Below are positions 44,648 through 54,258 of a stretch of DNA of 64,000 nt, one piece after another. Source of the DNA: JANQOH01 sp965201115. Its GTDB lineage: Bacteria > Pseudomonadota > Alphaproteobacteria > UBA7887. The first letter of the stretch is position 1. Every line of letters begins with the position of its first letter. The translations under genes and the position numbers were made by a program. The DNA lies in assembly GCA_965201115.1 (NCBI GenBank), contig OZ241745.1, positions 3,472,001 to 3,536,000 on the forward strand. The letters are read 5' to 3'. The notes under the pieces were generated by a model. The model was not told the DNA's origin, searched no databases, and saw nothing but the letters and a program-made list of their open reading frames with translations.

Positions 44648-47600
44648 CGCCGCCGCGCAATGCGACCGGGGCTTCGCCGCCCGCCGGCGTCGGCGCGGCC
44701 CTGCGCGCCTTCGCGGACGCTGTGGCGGCCAAGGCGTCGCTGCCCGCGGCGGGCGAGGCCGAGGAACGGCTTCGCGCGCCGTTCGAGGCGCTGATGGCGG
44801 CGGCGGGCGCCGCCTTGGGCCACGATGTCGCCTGCGTCGGGGAGGCGCGCCTCCCCGATCGCATGGGCAAACCCGATTTCGCCATCCACCGGGGCGGGCT
44901 GCTCGCCGGCTATGCCGAGCTCAAGGCCCCCGGCGCGGGCGCCGACGCGCGCCGCTTCAAGGGCCGCAACCTGAGCCAGTTCAAGCGCTTCTCCGGCGTT
45001 CCCAACATGCTCTACAGCGACGGCAACGAATGGGCTCTCTACCGCGGCGGCGAGCGCGCGGGCGCCGTCGTCCGTCTCGCCGGCGACATCGCCGCCGACG
45101 GCGCCCGCGCGGCGACCGGAGACGCCGCCGCCGCCTTCGCGCGCTTGTTGCACGATTTCCTGTCGTGGGATCCCGTTCTGCCGCTGGACCGGCGGGGCCG
45201 GATCGACCTGGCCGGCTTCGCCGGGCTTCTGGCGCCGCTTTGCCGGATGTTGCGCGACGATGTGAAGGACGCGCTCCGCGATCCCGCCTCGCCGCTGGTT
45301 CTCCTGGCGCAGGAATGGCGCGAACTCCTGTTTCCGGACGCAACCGACGCCCAATTCGCCGATTCCTACGCCCAAACCGTAACTTTTGCGCTTCTCCTGG
45401 GCCGCAGCGAGGGCGCCGATCCGTTTAGCCTCGACGCCGCGCAAACGGCGCTGGCGGCGCACCACGGCCTGCTGTCGCGCGCCTTGCAAATCCTCACCGA
45501 TCCGCAAGCGCGCGGCGAACTGTCGGCTTCGCTCGACCTGCTGCTGCGCACGATCTCGGCGGTCCCGCCGGTCGCGCTCGCCGGCACGGACGATCCATGG
45601 CTGTATTTCTACGAGGATTTCCTCGCCGCCTACGACAGCGATCTGCGCAAGGGCGTCGGCGTCTATTACACGCCTGTGGAGGTTGTGCGCGCCCAGGTGC
45701 GCCTTGTGGACGCCTTGCTCGCGAACCGCCTGGGCAGGCCCCTGGGCTTCGCCGACCCCGGCGTCGTTACCCTCGACCCCGCCGCCGGAACGGGGACCTA
45801 TCTGCTCGGCGTCATCGAGCACGCCCTGGGGCGCGTCGAAAACGAACAGGGACCCGGCGCGGTAGCGGGCGCGGCAACGGAACTCGCCCGCAATCTCTAC
45901 GGTTTCGAGTTTCTCGTCGGCCCCTACGCGGTATGCGACCTGCGCATCGGGCGCGCCCTCGCCGACCGCGGCGGCGCCCTGCCCGCCGGCGGCGCGCGCG
46001 TGTTCCTTACCCATACGCTGGAAAGCCCCTGGGCGGAGCCGCCGAGACTGCGCCTGTTCCTGAAACCCATCGCCGAACAGCGCGCCCGCGCGCTGGACGT
46101 CAAGAGCGCCGCCCGCGTCCTCGTCTGTCTCGGCAACCCGCCCTACGGCCGGCACGAAGCGGTCCGCGCCGACAACAGGGAACGGACCGGCTCCTGGGTC
46201 CGCCACGGCGGCGGCAGCGCCGAGCCTCCCGTCATGGAGGATTTTCTTGCGCCCGTGCGCGCCGCCGGGCATGGCGTCCGCGCCAAGAATATCTACAACT
46301 ATTATGTCTATTTTTGGCGCTGGGCCTTGTGGAAGGTATTCGAACACGAAACCGCGGCCGGGCCGGGCATCGTCAGCTTCGTAACCGCGTCGAGCTGGCT
46401 CGACGGCGACGCCTTCCTGGGCATGCGCGCGCACATGCGCCGCTTGTGCGACGAGATATGGATACTCGATCTCGGCGGCGAGGGGCGCGGCCCGCGCAAG
46501 ACCGAAAACGTGTTCGCCATACAAACGCCGGTCGCCATTGCCATTGCCGTGCGGGCCGGCGCACAAACGGAAACGCCGGCGCGCGTGCGTTACGCCGCCA
46601 TCGACGGAACCCGCGACGACAAGCTCGCCGCGCTCGACGCCATCGGCGATTTCGATTCCGTAGCCTGGCGCGACTGCCCCGCCGAGTGGAGCGCGCCTTT
46701 CCGCCCGCGCCGCCGGGGCATGTATTTCGACTGGCCGCTGCTGACCGATCTCATGCCGTGGCAACATTCGGGCGTACAACTCAAGCGAACGTGGCCCGTC
46801 GGCTCCGATGAGGACCTTTTGCGGCGACGCTGGCGCGCTCTCCTCCAGGCGCGGGATCGGGCAACGGCGTTCAAAGAGACAAGCGACCGCAAGATAACCG
46901 GGGCCTATCCTCCCCTGCCAATGGAAACACGCGCTCCGGCGCCGATTTCCACCTTGCCCGACGATGCGCCGGCGCCCGAGATAAGGCGTTACGCATTCCG
47001 TTCTTTCGACCGGCAGTACCTTATCGCCGACAATCGATTGATATCCCGACTTCGACCCGACCTCTGGCGCGCTCACAGCAACCGGCAGATATATTTGACG
47101 ACTATATTGAGCGACACGATAGGGCTCGGGCCTGCCCTCACGGCGTGCTCGCTTGTCCCCGACCTCGACCACTTCGGCGGACGCGGCGGAAAGGATATCA
47201 TCCCGCTTTTTCGTACATCCGATACGTCGGAAGCCAATATCGCACCGAACCTCCTCAATCTGCTGGCGGTCGAGTACGACCGCCCGGTAAGTGCGGAGGA
47301 TTTCTGCGCTTATATTTATGGGGCGCTTGCACACCCCGCTTTCACCGAGCGATTTACGGAGGATCTCGAATCCGCCCAGTTACGCGTACCGTTGACGAAA
47401 GACGCGAAATTGTTCGAATCCGCCCGTAGCATCGGCGCGCGACTTCTCTGGCTACATACATATGGCGAACGGTTTTTCGGCGAAGGCAAACCGCGGGGCG
47501 CTGTCCCCCGGGGCAAGGCGCGATGCTTGCGCGCCGTATCCGGAAATCCTGACGGATATCCCGAATCCTTCCGGTACGACGGAACTGCACGAATGCTCCG

Positions 47601-47946
47601 CGTCGGCGACGGCGCCTTCGCGCCCGTCGCTCCGAAAGTTTACGAGCTCGACATCTCCGGCCATAAACCGGTGCAATCCTGGCTTCGCTATCGCATGAAA
47701 GCCGGCGCCGGAAAACGCTCGTCGCGTCTCAACGACATCAGGCCCGAACGCTGGACGGCCCAGTATACCACAGAATTATTGGAACTGCTTTGGGTTCTCG
47801 AGACCACCTTCACACACTACCCCGAACAATTCCGCCTCCTCAAGGCCATCGTGACAAGCGAGTGCTTTACAAGCGACGAATTGCCGAAGATCGACGATGC
47901 CATGCGCAAGCCGACGAAACCGCAAACATGCCGGAGAATCCTGTAA
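44644..47946 (+). CDS. Single-chain restriction-modification protein (type ISP/IIG-like), copy B
   Basis: A 1,100-residue paralogue of copy A. Nuclease (GKPDFAIHRGG...YAELKAPG), methyltransferase (LDPAAGTGTYLLG, VCLGNPPYGRHEA) and most of the middle are nearly identical to A, in parts at DNA level. From about 46860 on it diverges: FDRQYLIADNRLISRLRPDL, NRQIYLTTILSDTIGLGPAL and LLNLLAVEYDRPVSAEDFCA, with visibly lower GC and different codons. This C-terminal part is the putative target-recognition domain, so B probably reads another sequence. ATG 44644 overlaps the A stop; its TAA shares a base with the ATG of copy C. Confidence 0.85.
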   Translation: MTPPRNATGASPPAGVGAALRAFADAVAAKASLPAAGEAEERLRAPFEALMAAAGAALGHDVACVGEARLPDRMGKPDFAIHRGGLLAGYAELKAPGAGADARRFKGRNLSQFKRFSGVPNMLYSDGNEWALYRGGERAGAVVRLAGDIAADGARAATGDAAAAFARLLHDFLSWDPVLPLDRRGRIDLAGFAGLLAPLCRMLRDDVKDALRDPASPLVLLAQEWRELLFPDATDAQFADSYAQTVTFALLLGRSEGADPFSLDAAQTALAAHHGLLSRALQILTDPQARGELSASLDLLLRTISAVPPVALAGTDDPWLYFYEDFLAAYDSDLRKGVGVYYTPVEVVRAQVRLVDALLANRLGRPLGFADPGVVTLDPAAGTGTYLLGVIEHALGRVENEQGPGAVAGAATELARNLYGFEFLVGPYAVCDLRIGRALADRGGALPAGGARVFLTHTLESPWAEPPRLRLFLKPIAEQRARALDVKSAARVLVCLGNPPYGRHEAVRADNRERTGSWVRHGGGSAEPPVMEDFLAPVRAAGHGVRAKNIYNYYVYFWRWALWKVFEHETAAGPGIVSFVTASSWLDGDAFLGMRAHMRRLCDEIWILDLGGEGRGPRKTENVFAIQTPVAIAIAVRAGAQTETPARVRYAAIDGTRDDKLAALDAIGDFDSVAWRDCPAEWSAPFRPRRRGMYFDWPLLTDLMPWQHSGVQLKRTWPVGSDEDLLRRRWRALLQARDRATAFKETSDRKITGAYPPLPMETRAPAPISTLPDDAPAPEIRRYAFRSFDRQYLIADNRLISRLRPDLWRAHSNRQIYLTTILSDTIGLGPALTACSLVPDLDHFGGRGGKDIIPLFRTSDTSEANIAPNLLNLLAVEYDRPVSAEDFCAYIYGALAHPAFTERFTEDLESAQLRVPLTKDAKLFESARSIGARLLWLHTYGERFFGEGKPRGAVPRGKARCLRAVSGNPDGYPESFRYDGTARMLRVGDGAFAPVAPKVYELDISGHKPVQSWLRYRMKAGAGKRSSRLNDIRPERWTAQYTTELLELLWVLETTFTHYPEQFRLLKAIVTSECFTSDELPKIDDAMRKPTKPQTCRRIL

Positions 47947-50900
47947 TGACTACGCCGCGCGAACCGCCGCCGCCCCGTTCGCCGGCCGGCGTCGGCGCGG
48001 CCCTGCGCGGCTTTGCCGACGCGGTCGCCGAAAAAGCCGCGCGGCTACCCTCAGGCGAGGCCGAAGAGCAGCTGCGCGCGCCATTCGAGACGCTGATGGC
48101 GGAGGCGGGCGCGGCGCTCGGCCACGACATCCTGTGCGTCGGCGAAACCGCCCTGCCGGACCGCCTGGGCAAGCCCGATTTCGCCGTCCACCGGGGCGGC
48201 GCGCTCGTCGGCTACGCCGAGCTCAAGGCCCCCGGCGCGGGCGCCGACGCGCGGCGCTTCAAGGGCCGCAACCGCCGACAGTTCAAACGCTTCTCCGCCG
48301 TTCCGAACATGCTCTACGGCGACGGCAACGAATGGGCGCTCTACCGCGGCGGCGAGCGCGCCGGCGCCGTCGTGCGTCTCGCCGGAAGCATCGCCGCCGA
48401 CGGCGCGCGCGCGGCGACAGAAGCCGACGCCGCCGCGTTCGCGCGCCTGTTGCAAGACTTCCTGCTGTGGGAGCCCGTCCTGCCGCTGGACCGGCGCGGC
48501 CGGATCGACCTGGCCGGCTTCGCCGCCATGCTCGCCCCGCTCTGCCGGATGTTGCGCGACGACGTGTCCGAGGCGCTCGCGGATTCCGCATCGCCCCTGG
48601 TCCTGCTCGCCCGCGACTGGCGCCAGCTTCTGTTCCCCGACGCGACCGACGCGCAGTTCGCCGATTCCTATGCACAGACCGTAACCTTTGCGCTGCTTCT
48701 CGGACGGGGCGATGGCGCCGATCCCTTTACGCTCGACAGCGCCCAGGCGGCGCTGGCGGCGCACCACGGCCTGCTGTCCCGCGCCCTGCAAATCCTCACC
48801 GATCCCCGCGCCCGCGGCGACCTCGCCGCCTCGCTCGACCTCCTCGTGCGCGTTATCTCTGCCGTTCCGCCCGCCGCCCTGACGGGAGCCGAAGACCCGT
48901 GGCTCCATTTCTACGAAGACTTCCTGGCGGCTTACGACCCGCGGCTGCGCAAGGACGCGGGCGTCTATTACACGCCCGTGGAGGCGGCGCGCGCCCAGGT
49001 GCGCCTTGTCGACGCGCTGCTCGTCGAACGCCTCGGCAAACCCGCGGGCTTCGCCGACCCCGGCGTCGTCACGCTCGACCCGGCCGCCGGAACCGGAACC
49101 TATCTGCTCTGCGCAATCGAACACGCCCTCGGGCGCGTCGCGGCCGAACAAGGCCCCGGCGCGGCGGCGGGCGCGGCCACCGAACTCGCGCGCAATCTCT
49201 ACGGTTTCGAGTTTCTCGTCGGCCCTTACGCGGTCAGCGAACTGCGCATCGGCCGCGCCCTCGCCGCCCGTGGCGCGGAACCGCCCGCCGACGGCGCGCG
49301 CATCTGTCTTACCGACACGCTCGAAAGCCCCCATGCAGAGCCGCCGCAACTGCCGTTGTTCCTGCAACCCATCGCCGAACAGCGCGCCCGCGCGCTGGAC
49401 GTCAAGAGCGCCGCCCGCGTTCTCGTCTGCCTCGGCAACCCGCCCTACGACCGCCACGAAGCCGCCCGCGCCGACAACGGCGACCGCACCGGCTCGTGGG
49501 TCCGCTACGGAAACGGCGGCGGGACCCCCATCCTGAACGACTTTCTCGAGCCCCTGCGCGCGGCCGGCCACGGCGTCCGCGCGAAAAATCTCTACAATCT
49601 CTATGTCTATTTTTGGCGCTGGGCCTTGTGGAAGGTATTCGAGCACGAAACCGCGGCGGGGCCGGGCGTCGTCAGCTTCGTAACCGCGTCGAGCTGGCTC
49701 GACGGCGACGCCTTCCTGGGCATGCGCGAGCACATGCGCCGCCTGTGCGACGAGATATGGATACTCGATCTCGGCGGCGAAGGGCGCGGAACGCATCCCG
49801 GCGACAATTTGTTTGCGATACGCACTCCCGTCGCCATCGCCATCGCCACGCGGGCGGGCGCGCAAACGCAAACGCCGGCCCGCGTGCGCTACGCCGCCAT
49901 CGGCGGAACCCGCAAGGAGAAACTGGCCGCGCTCGACGCCATAGGGAATTTCGACTCGGTGGCGTGGCGGGACTGCCCCGACGACTGGCGCGCTCCGTTC
50001 CGCCCGCCCGGCCGCGGCGCGTATTTCCGCTGGCCGCTGCTGACCGACCTCATGCCCTGGCAGCATTCGGGCGCGCAGTTGAAGCGCACCTGGCCCATCG
50101 CGCCCGACGAAGACACGCTGCGGCGCCGCTGGCGCGCGCTCCTCCGCGCGCGCGACCGCGCGGAAGCGTTGAAGGAGACCAGGGACCGGAATATCGCCTC
50201 GACCCCCCGCCCGCTTTTTGCGCAAGGCGAACCGGAGACGGCGATCGCGGCGCTCGACATCAATGCGCCCGCGCCGCGAACCGCGCGCTACGCCTATCGT
50301 TCCTTCGACCGCCAGTGGGTATTCGCCGATACGCGGCTCGGCGATTATCTGCGCCCCGATCTGTGGCGCGCCTACGGCGACCGGCAAGTCTGTCTCACCG
50401 GCCTGCTGAGCCATCCGCTCGGCGGCGGCCCGGCGGCGGTCGCGTGTTCCCATGTCCCCGACCTCGACCACTTTCGCGGCTCCTACGGGGCCAAGGCCGT
50501 TATTCCCCTGTATCGCGACCCCGGCGCCGCCGAGGCCAATATCGCGCCGGGCCTGCTCGATACGTTGAGCCGCGCATACGGCCGCCGCGTCGCGCCGGAA
50601 GATTTCCTTGCTTACGTCTATGGCGCAATCGCGCATCCCGCCTTCACGGCACGGTTCGCCGGCGAATTGGCGTCGCGCCAGCTCCGCGTTCCCCTCACCG
50701 GGGACTCGGCGCTGTTCGAGAAGGTACGGACCGTCGGCGCGCGTCTGCTTTGGCTTCATACTTACGGGGACCGCTTCGCGCCGCCCGGCGCGCGCGCCGG
50801 CGCCGCGTATCGGGGCGAGGCGCGATGCATAAAGGCCGTTCCCGCAAGCGCCGAAGGCTACCCCGAATCCTTCCGATACGACGGCGCGGCGCGCACCCTG

Positions 50901-51248
50901 CGCGTCGGCGGCGGCGCCTTCGCGCCTGTTGCCCCGGACGTATTCGGGTTCGAGGTTTCGGGCCTGAAGGCGGTGCGTTCGTGGCTCCGTTACCGCATGA
51001 AGACCGGCGCCGGGAGGCGCTCGTCGCCCCTCGACGATATCCGCCCCGAACGCTGGACGGCCCGATACACGACCGAACTGCTCGAACTGCTATGGGCGCT
51101 CGAGGCGACCGTCGCCCTCTACCCCGAACAGGCCCGCCTGCTCGAAGCCGTCGCCGCCGGCCCATGTTTCCCCGCCGCCGAACTCCCCGCCGCCCCCGGC
51201 GACATGCGCAAACCGCCGAAACGGCAAGCCCGCGCCGCCATCCTGTAG
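47946..51248 (+). CDS. Single-chain restriction-modification protein (type ISP/IIG-like), copy C
   Basis: A 1,100-residue paralogue with the same parts: GKPDFAVHRGGALVGYAELK, VYYTPVEAARAQVRL, LDPAAGTGTYLLC and VCLGNPPYDRHEA. It differs from A and B along most of the nuclease and methyltransferase (for example GTPILNDFLEPLRAAGHGVR), yet its C-terminal stretch at about 50536-50930 is almost identical in DNA to copy A at about 43937-44330. Between them a local difference remains (DRQVCLTGLLSHPLGGGPAA). ATG 47946 overlaps the stop of copy B. All three frames are intact. Confidence 0.85.
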   Translation: MTTPREPPPPRSPAGVGAALRGFADAVAEKAARLPSGEAEEQLRAPFETLMAEAGAALGHDILCVGETALPDRLGKPDFAVHRGGALVGYAELKAPGAGADARRFKGRNRRQFKRFSAVPNMLYGDGNEWALYRGGERAGAVVRLAGSIAADGARAATEADAAAFARLLQDFLLWEPVLPLDRRGRIDLAGFAAMLAPLCRMLRDDVSEALADSASPLVLLARDWRQLLFPDATDAQFADSYAQTVTFALLLGRGDGADPFTLDSAQAALAAHHGLLSRALQILTDPRARGDLAASLDLLVRVISAVPPAALTGAEDPWLHFYEDFLAAYDPRLRKDAGVYYTPVEAARAQVRLVDALLVERLGKPAGFADPGVVTLDPAAGTGTYLLCAIEHALGRVAAEQGPGAAAGAATELARNLYGFEFLVGPYAVSELRIGRALAARGAEPPADGARICLTDTLESPHAEPPQLPLFLQPIAEQRARALDVKSAARVLVCLGNPPYDRHEAARADNGDRTGSWVRYGNGGGTPILNDFLEPLRAAGHGVRAKNLYNLYVYFWRWALWKVFEHETAAGPGVVSFVTASSWLDGDAFLGMREHMRRLCDEIWILDLGGEGRGTHPGDNLFAIRTPVAIAIATRAGAQTQTPARVRYAAIGGTRKEKLAALDAIGNFDSVAWRDCPDDWRAPFRPPGRGAYFRWPLLTDLMPWQHSGAQLKRTWPIAPDEDTLRRRWRALLRARDRAEALKETRDRNIASTPRPLFAQGEPETAIAALDINAPAPRTARYAYRSFDRQWVFADTRLGDYLRPDLWRAYGDRQVCLTGLLSHPLGGGPAAVACSHVPDLDHFRGSYGAKAVIPLYRDPGAAEANIAPGLLDTLSRAYGRRVAPEDFLAYVYGAIAHPAFTARFAGELASRQLRVPLTGDSALFEKVRTVGARLLWLHTYGDRFAPPGARAGAAYRGEARCIKAVPASAEGYPESFRYDGAARTLRVGGGAFAPVAPDVFGFEVSGLKAVRSWLRYRMKTGAGRRSSPLDDIRPERWTARYTTELLELLWALEATVALYPEQARLLEAVAAGPCFPAAELPAAPGDMRKPPKRQARAAIL

Positions 51249-51349
51249 CCCGCCCCGCCCCAATTCGCGCGCCACGGCCTTCCGGCCGGAGCGCCCGGGC
51301 GCCGCGCTACCCGGGACGCAAACGGTGCGGCAAGGGGCGCCGTCTCGCG

Positions 51350-51936
51350 CCGCCGCGCGAAACGGCGCCGGAACACGCAGGCGCCTGCGGGGCCCGCGGC
51401 GGCGCGCTCAAGACCGTCGGCACATATCACCGAGGAACTGGAGTACATACCCGGTCGTTTCACGGTCAACCGCATCGTGAGACCGCGAACGGTCCGCCAC
51501 GCGTGCGCACGCTTCCGCCAGGCGCCGCCGCCGCGCGCCATCGAGCGCGGACGCCGCAGACCCGTATCCGCCAAAACGCCGCCGGTCGGCGCCATCCGCT
51601 ATGCCCGCGCCCGACTGGCCCGCCTGCGCCCGCGGCTCGACAACGGAACGCTCGAACCCGACAACAACACCGACGAACGCGCCATCCGCGGCATCGCCCT
51701 CGGACGCATGAACCGGTTGTTCGCAGGCTCCGAAACCGGCGACGCAACCGCCGCAACCGCATACACGCTCATCGAAACCGCAAAACCAAACGGCGTCGAC
51801 CCGCGCGCACGGATCGCAGACACACTCAACCATATCCAAGACTACAAAACAAACCGAATCCACGAACTCATGCCTTGGAACCGGGAACACAAACCCCCGC
51901 CGTAAAAATCCAATAGCCCCATAACCGGACGCTTAC
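51350..51936 (+). pseudogene. IS66 transposase remnant with one terminal repeat
   Basis: Reads, with frameshifts, as pieces of the TnpC encoded at 18153-19715: RRET...GACGARGGALKTVG, then ELEYIPGRFTVNRIVRPRTV, then after a deletion of more than 250 residues IRYARARLARLRPRLDNGTL and the tail to HELMPWN. It ends with the same terminal repeat ATAACCGGACGCTTAC at 51921-51936. The left end is missing. Orientation is opposite to the intact copy. Immobile on its own. Confidence 0.85.
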
Positions 51937-51973
51937 GAATACGGTTTGGTTTTCGGGTTTTGTCGATACGGCA

Positions 51974-53154
51974 TCATGCGGTTGCGTAGATGCGTAGCCG
52001 GAGGATGATGGGGGCGAATCGGTCGGCGGGAAGCGCGACGATGGCGCATTTGTCGCGCGAAAGGAGCAAAAGCCATGCCTGCTTGCGGGCCGCGGCCTCT
52101 CTCGGCGTCCCCGCGCCGATGAGATGGCGCAGGACGAGCCCGAGATTGTGCGAGGCGACATGGATCAAGTAGCGCTTGCGGATATTCTCGCGCCCACGCA
52201 GCCACACACGCCGCATTCCGCCCCGGTCGAGATTGTGGGCGAACGACCGTTCGACAACCTCGCCGCGCTTGCGCATCGCCTGCCGACCGACCGCTGAACG
52301 CAACCGCGCGCGGTTGTTGCAGACCGCACGGCGCGCCTCGGCGTCGCCGCGCCAGCGCGCCTTGTCCTTGCGGTGCGGTTCGGCGATCCGCGCCGTCCAC
52401 AGGCCGCCCGCCATACACTTCGGAATGTCGCGCGAACGGTAGCCCTTGTCCGCCACACATTCGGCCGGCGCGTCCGACCGTCCTTCATCTTCGCTGTCCG
52501 CGCATCCGGATCGGGCGCTGAAACCCACTCCTTGTTCGACAGGCGCTTCTTGCCCTTGCGCTGCCGGTCGAACCGAACAAGGTCCGCCATGCCCGGCGTC
52601 TCGACCCCGCTCGCCCGCGCCAGCTGCGCCAGCATCTCGCGGTAACTCGCCCTGTCCGCGCGCCGCCGGATCGAACGCAACGCCGCGTTCGCCTCCATCG
52701 TCGAGGCATCCACGCCAATCCGCGCGCCGCGAACCGGACCGCGCGCCGCAACCCGCGCCAACACCCACTCGAAAACCCGCTCGTGAACCTCGCCCGGCAA
52801 CCGGCCCCGCGTCTTCGAAAGCCACGAACGGTCGGGAACACGCTGCGTCGCCTCAAGACGCAGAAATGCGCGCAACGACAGCGAGTCCGAACACCGCCAT
52901 TCAAGCCCGCGCTCCGAATCGATGCCCTCGAAATACCCAACCATATGCATACGGAAATACCGCCCCGGCGGTATCGAGCGCGCCCCACGCGACCCATGGA
53001 ACGGCGCGCACACCGACTCCACGAAGGCGTCGAAACCCGCATCCGCCAAAACACGCTGCAGGCGACCGTCCAACGCATGGCCCGGCGAACGCGGCAACTC
53101 ACGCGACGAAACAATCGGCGCATCCTGACCAGGCCCTCGGCAACCCATCGACAT
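51974..53154 (-). pseudogene. IS5/IS1182-type transposase, internally deleted and frameshifted
   Basis: From ATG 53154 the first part is well kept: ARSIPPGRYFRMHMVGYFEG, RGLEWRCSDSLSLRAFL, GVDASTMEANAALRSIRRRA and KEWVSAPDPDARTAKMKDGR. At about 52480 the segment that should carry THLAYKAEHVVD... is absent (roughly 80 residues) and the frame shifts; the C-terminus then reads CVADKGYRSRDIPKCMAGGL, VERSFAHNLDRGGMRRVWLR and YLIHVASHNLGLVLRHL. So one catalytic Asp region is lost. Terminal repeats are not evident. The 240 bases to the next gene hold nothing recognisable. Confidence 0.82.
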
Positions 53155-53397
53155 CGAATGCCCCCCACAAACCGACAACGCTATCGAATCGATATACCAT
53201 ACATTCGTCAACAGGCTGATATACGATTCGGGAATTGAGCCTTCTCTATCGCTTCGGATGTATGCAGGCGAGGCGCCGGCGGCCCCGGGAAACGAGTGGA
53301 TAGCAACCGCCATTCGCGATATGTCTGTGTGGGCGCAAACGTCTCGGCTTGCCCCATGGCGTTTGTTGGCAGGCGACGAAACGGAAGGACAGGACCG

Positions 53398-53619
53398 TTG
53401 AAATATCGCGACGTGATACGTGCGTTGCACAATCATGGCTTCGCGGTCGTCCGGCAACGCGGCAGCCACAGGCAATTCGCCGCGGTAGTCGGTAACCGGC
53501 GGCGGTTGGTCACAGTCGCCGGCAAGCCGGGCGACGATGTGCCCGGAGCCATACTATCTTCGATCAAGCAGCAGTCCGGCTTGCCGGAACAGGCGTTTCG
53601 CCCGAAGGGCCGAACGTAG
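53398..53619 (+). CDS. hicA: HicA-like mRNA interferase toxin
   Basis: A 73-residue dsRBD-fold protein starting at TTG 53398 behind GGAAGGACAGGA. It reads KYRDVIRALHNHGFAVVRQR then GSHRQFAAVVGNRRRLVTVA, with the catalytic His24 of HicA in GSHRQF, and PGAILSSIKQQSGLPEQAF at the end. HicA cleaves mRNA when free of antitoxin. No HicB lies downstream on the same strand as usual; a HicB-like gene faces it and overlaps its 3' end by 56 bases. A weak TTG start would keep toxin level low. Confidence 0.82.
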   Translation: MKYRDVIRALHNHGFAVVRQRGSHRQFAAVVGNRRRLVTVAGKPGDDVPGAILSSIKQQSGLPEQAFRPKGRT

Positions 53620-53911
53620 GGGCCTCGAAAACGAACCGCCGAGCGCCTGTGTCGGCGCCGCGCAAACCGCGAAGCCGCGCCGCCGCGGCCAGCCGGAACC
53701 TCACGTGCCAAGGGGCCCGCCGGGCAAGGAAACGCCGATGTTCCCCGGCCGGCAGTTCCGCCACGGTTTCGAGGTATAGCTCGATAGCCGTCTCCAGCGA
53801 TTCCTCCGCCTCGCGCGCCGAACCGCCGCCGACCGCGATATTGAGGTCGGAGCATATTGCGTGCCAGACACCGTCGCACTCATAGACGTAATATCGAAGC
53901 GCAAGGCCCAT
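53564..53911 (-). CDS. HicB-like antitoxin candidate, convergent with hicA
   Basis: A 115-residue protein from ATG 53911. The N-terminus reads LRYYVYECDGVWHAICSDLN, then IAVGGGSAREAEESLETAIE, the partial RNase H fold of HicB antitoxins. Instead of the usual HTH or ribbon-helix-helix, it ends with RFLARRAPWHVRFRLAAAARLRG and a disordered tail. It is on the opposite strand to hicA with overlapping 3' ends, not the classic hicAB operon, so pairing is inferred only from position and fold. An upstream ATG at 53953 would add 14 residues. Confidence 0.6.
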   Translation of the reverse strand: MGLALRYYVYECDGVWHAICSDLNIAVGGGSAREAEESLETAIELYLETVAELPAGEHRRFLARRAPWHVRFRLAAAARLRGLRGADTGARRFVFEAPTFGPSGETPVPASRTAA

Positions 53912-54258
53912 ACCGAAACTCCTCGCCAGCCGTTCGACCGTAACCGGGCCCACTGTATCGCGTCGCCGTTCGCCGCGCCACGCAATTCGCGCAAGCCGAC
54001 TACACGCCTCCGAAGGCGTCCCGCCAGTATATGCGATTCGCGAATCGAGCGAAATCGATAGCCGTTCATCGACGACGGCGTTGGCGCCACAGGGCGCTCA
54101 TGGGCGCGCGGGCAACCGCAGCCCGCATTTTCCCGCGCCGCGCCGAACGCTGGCGGCGCGGGCCCCCGCCAGGGAAACGTTGCGCGGATCGCCGACGTGC
54201 GGGCAAGACGCCCGCGCTCCCGGCAAGCGGGCTTGCGGCAGGGAGAAAACAGGCGGCG
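53912..54258. repeat. Gene-free interval with a degraded dispersed repeat
   Basis: Holds one diverged copy at about 54193-54236 (GACGTGCGGGCAAGACGCCC, then GCGCTCCCGGCAAGCGGGCT). No coding or RNA feature recognised in the rest. Confidence 0.5.

Noticed and set aside
42062..50759. Long minus-strand frames opposite the restriction-modification genes, repeated in similar form three times
   Set aside because: They repeat only because the plus-strand genes are paralogous; the proteins are antisense artefacts of GC-rich codons.
53701..54090. Open frame opposite and upstream of the HicB-like gene, considered as a missing antitoxin
   Set aside because: No HicB or DNA-binding pattern; it is out of frame with the supported HicB-like gene and overlaps repeat sequence.
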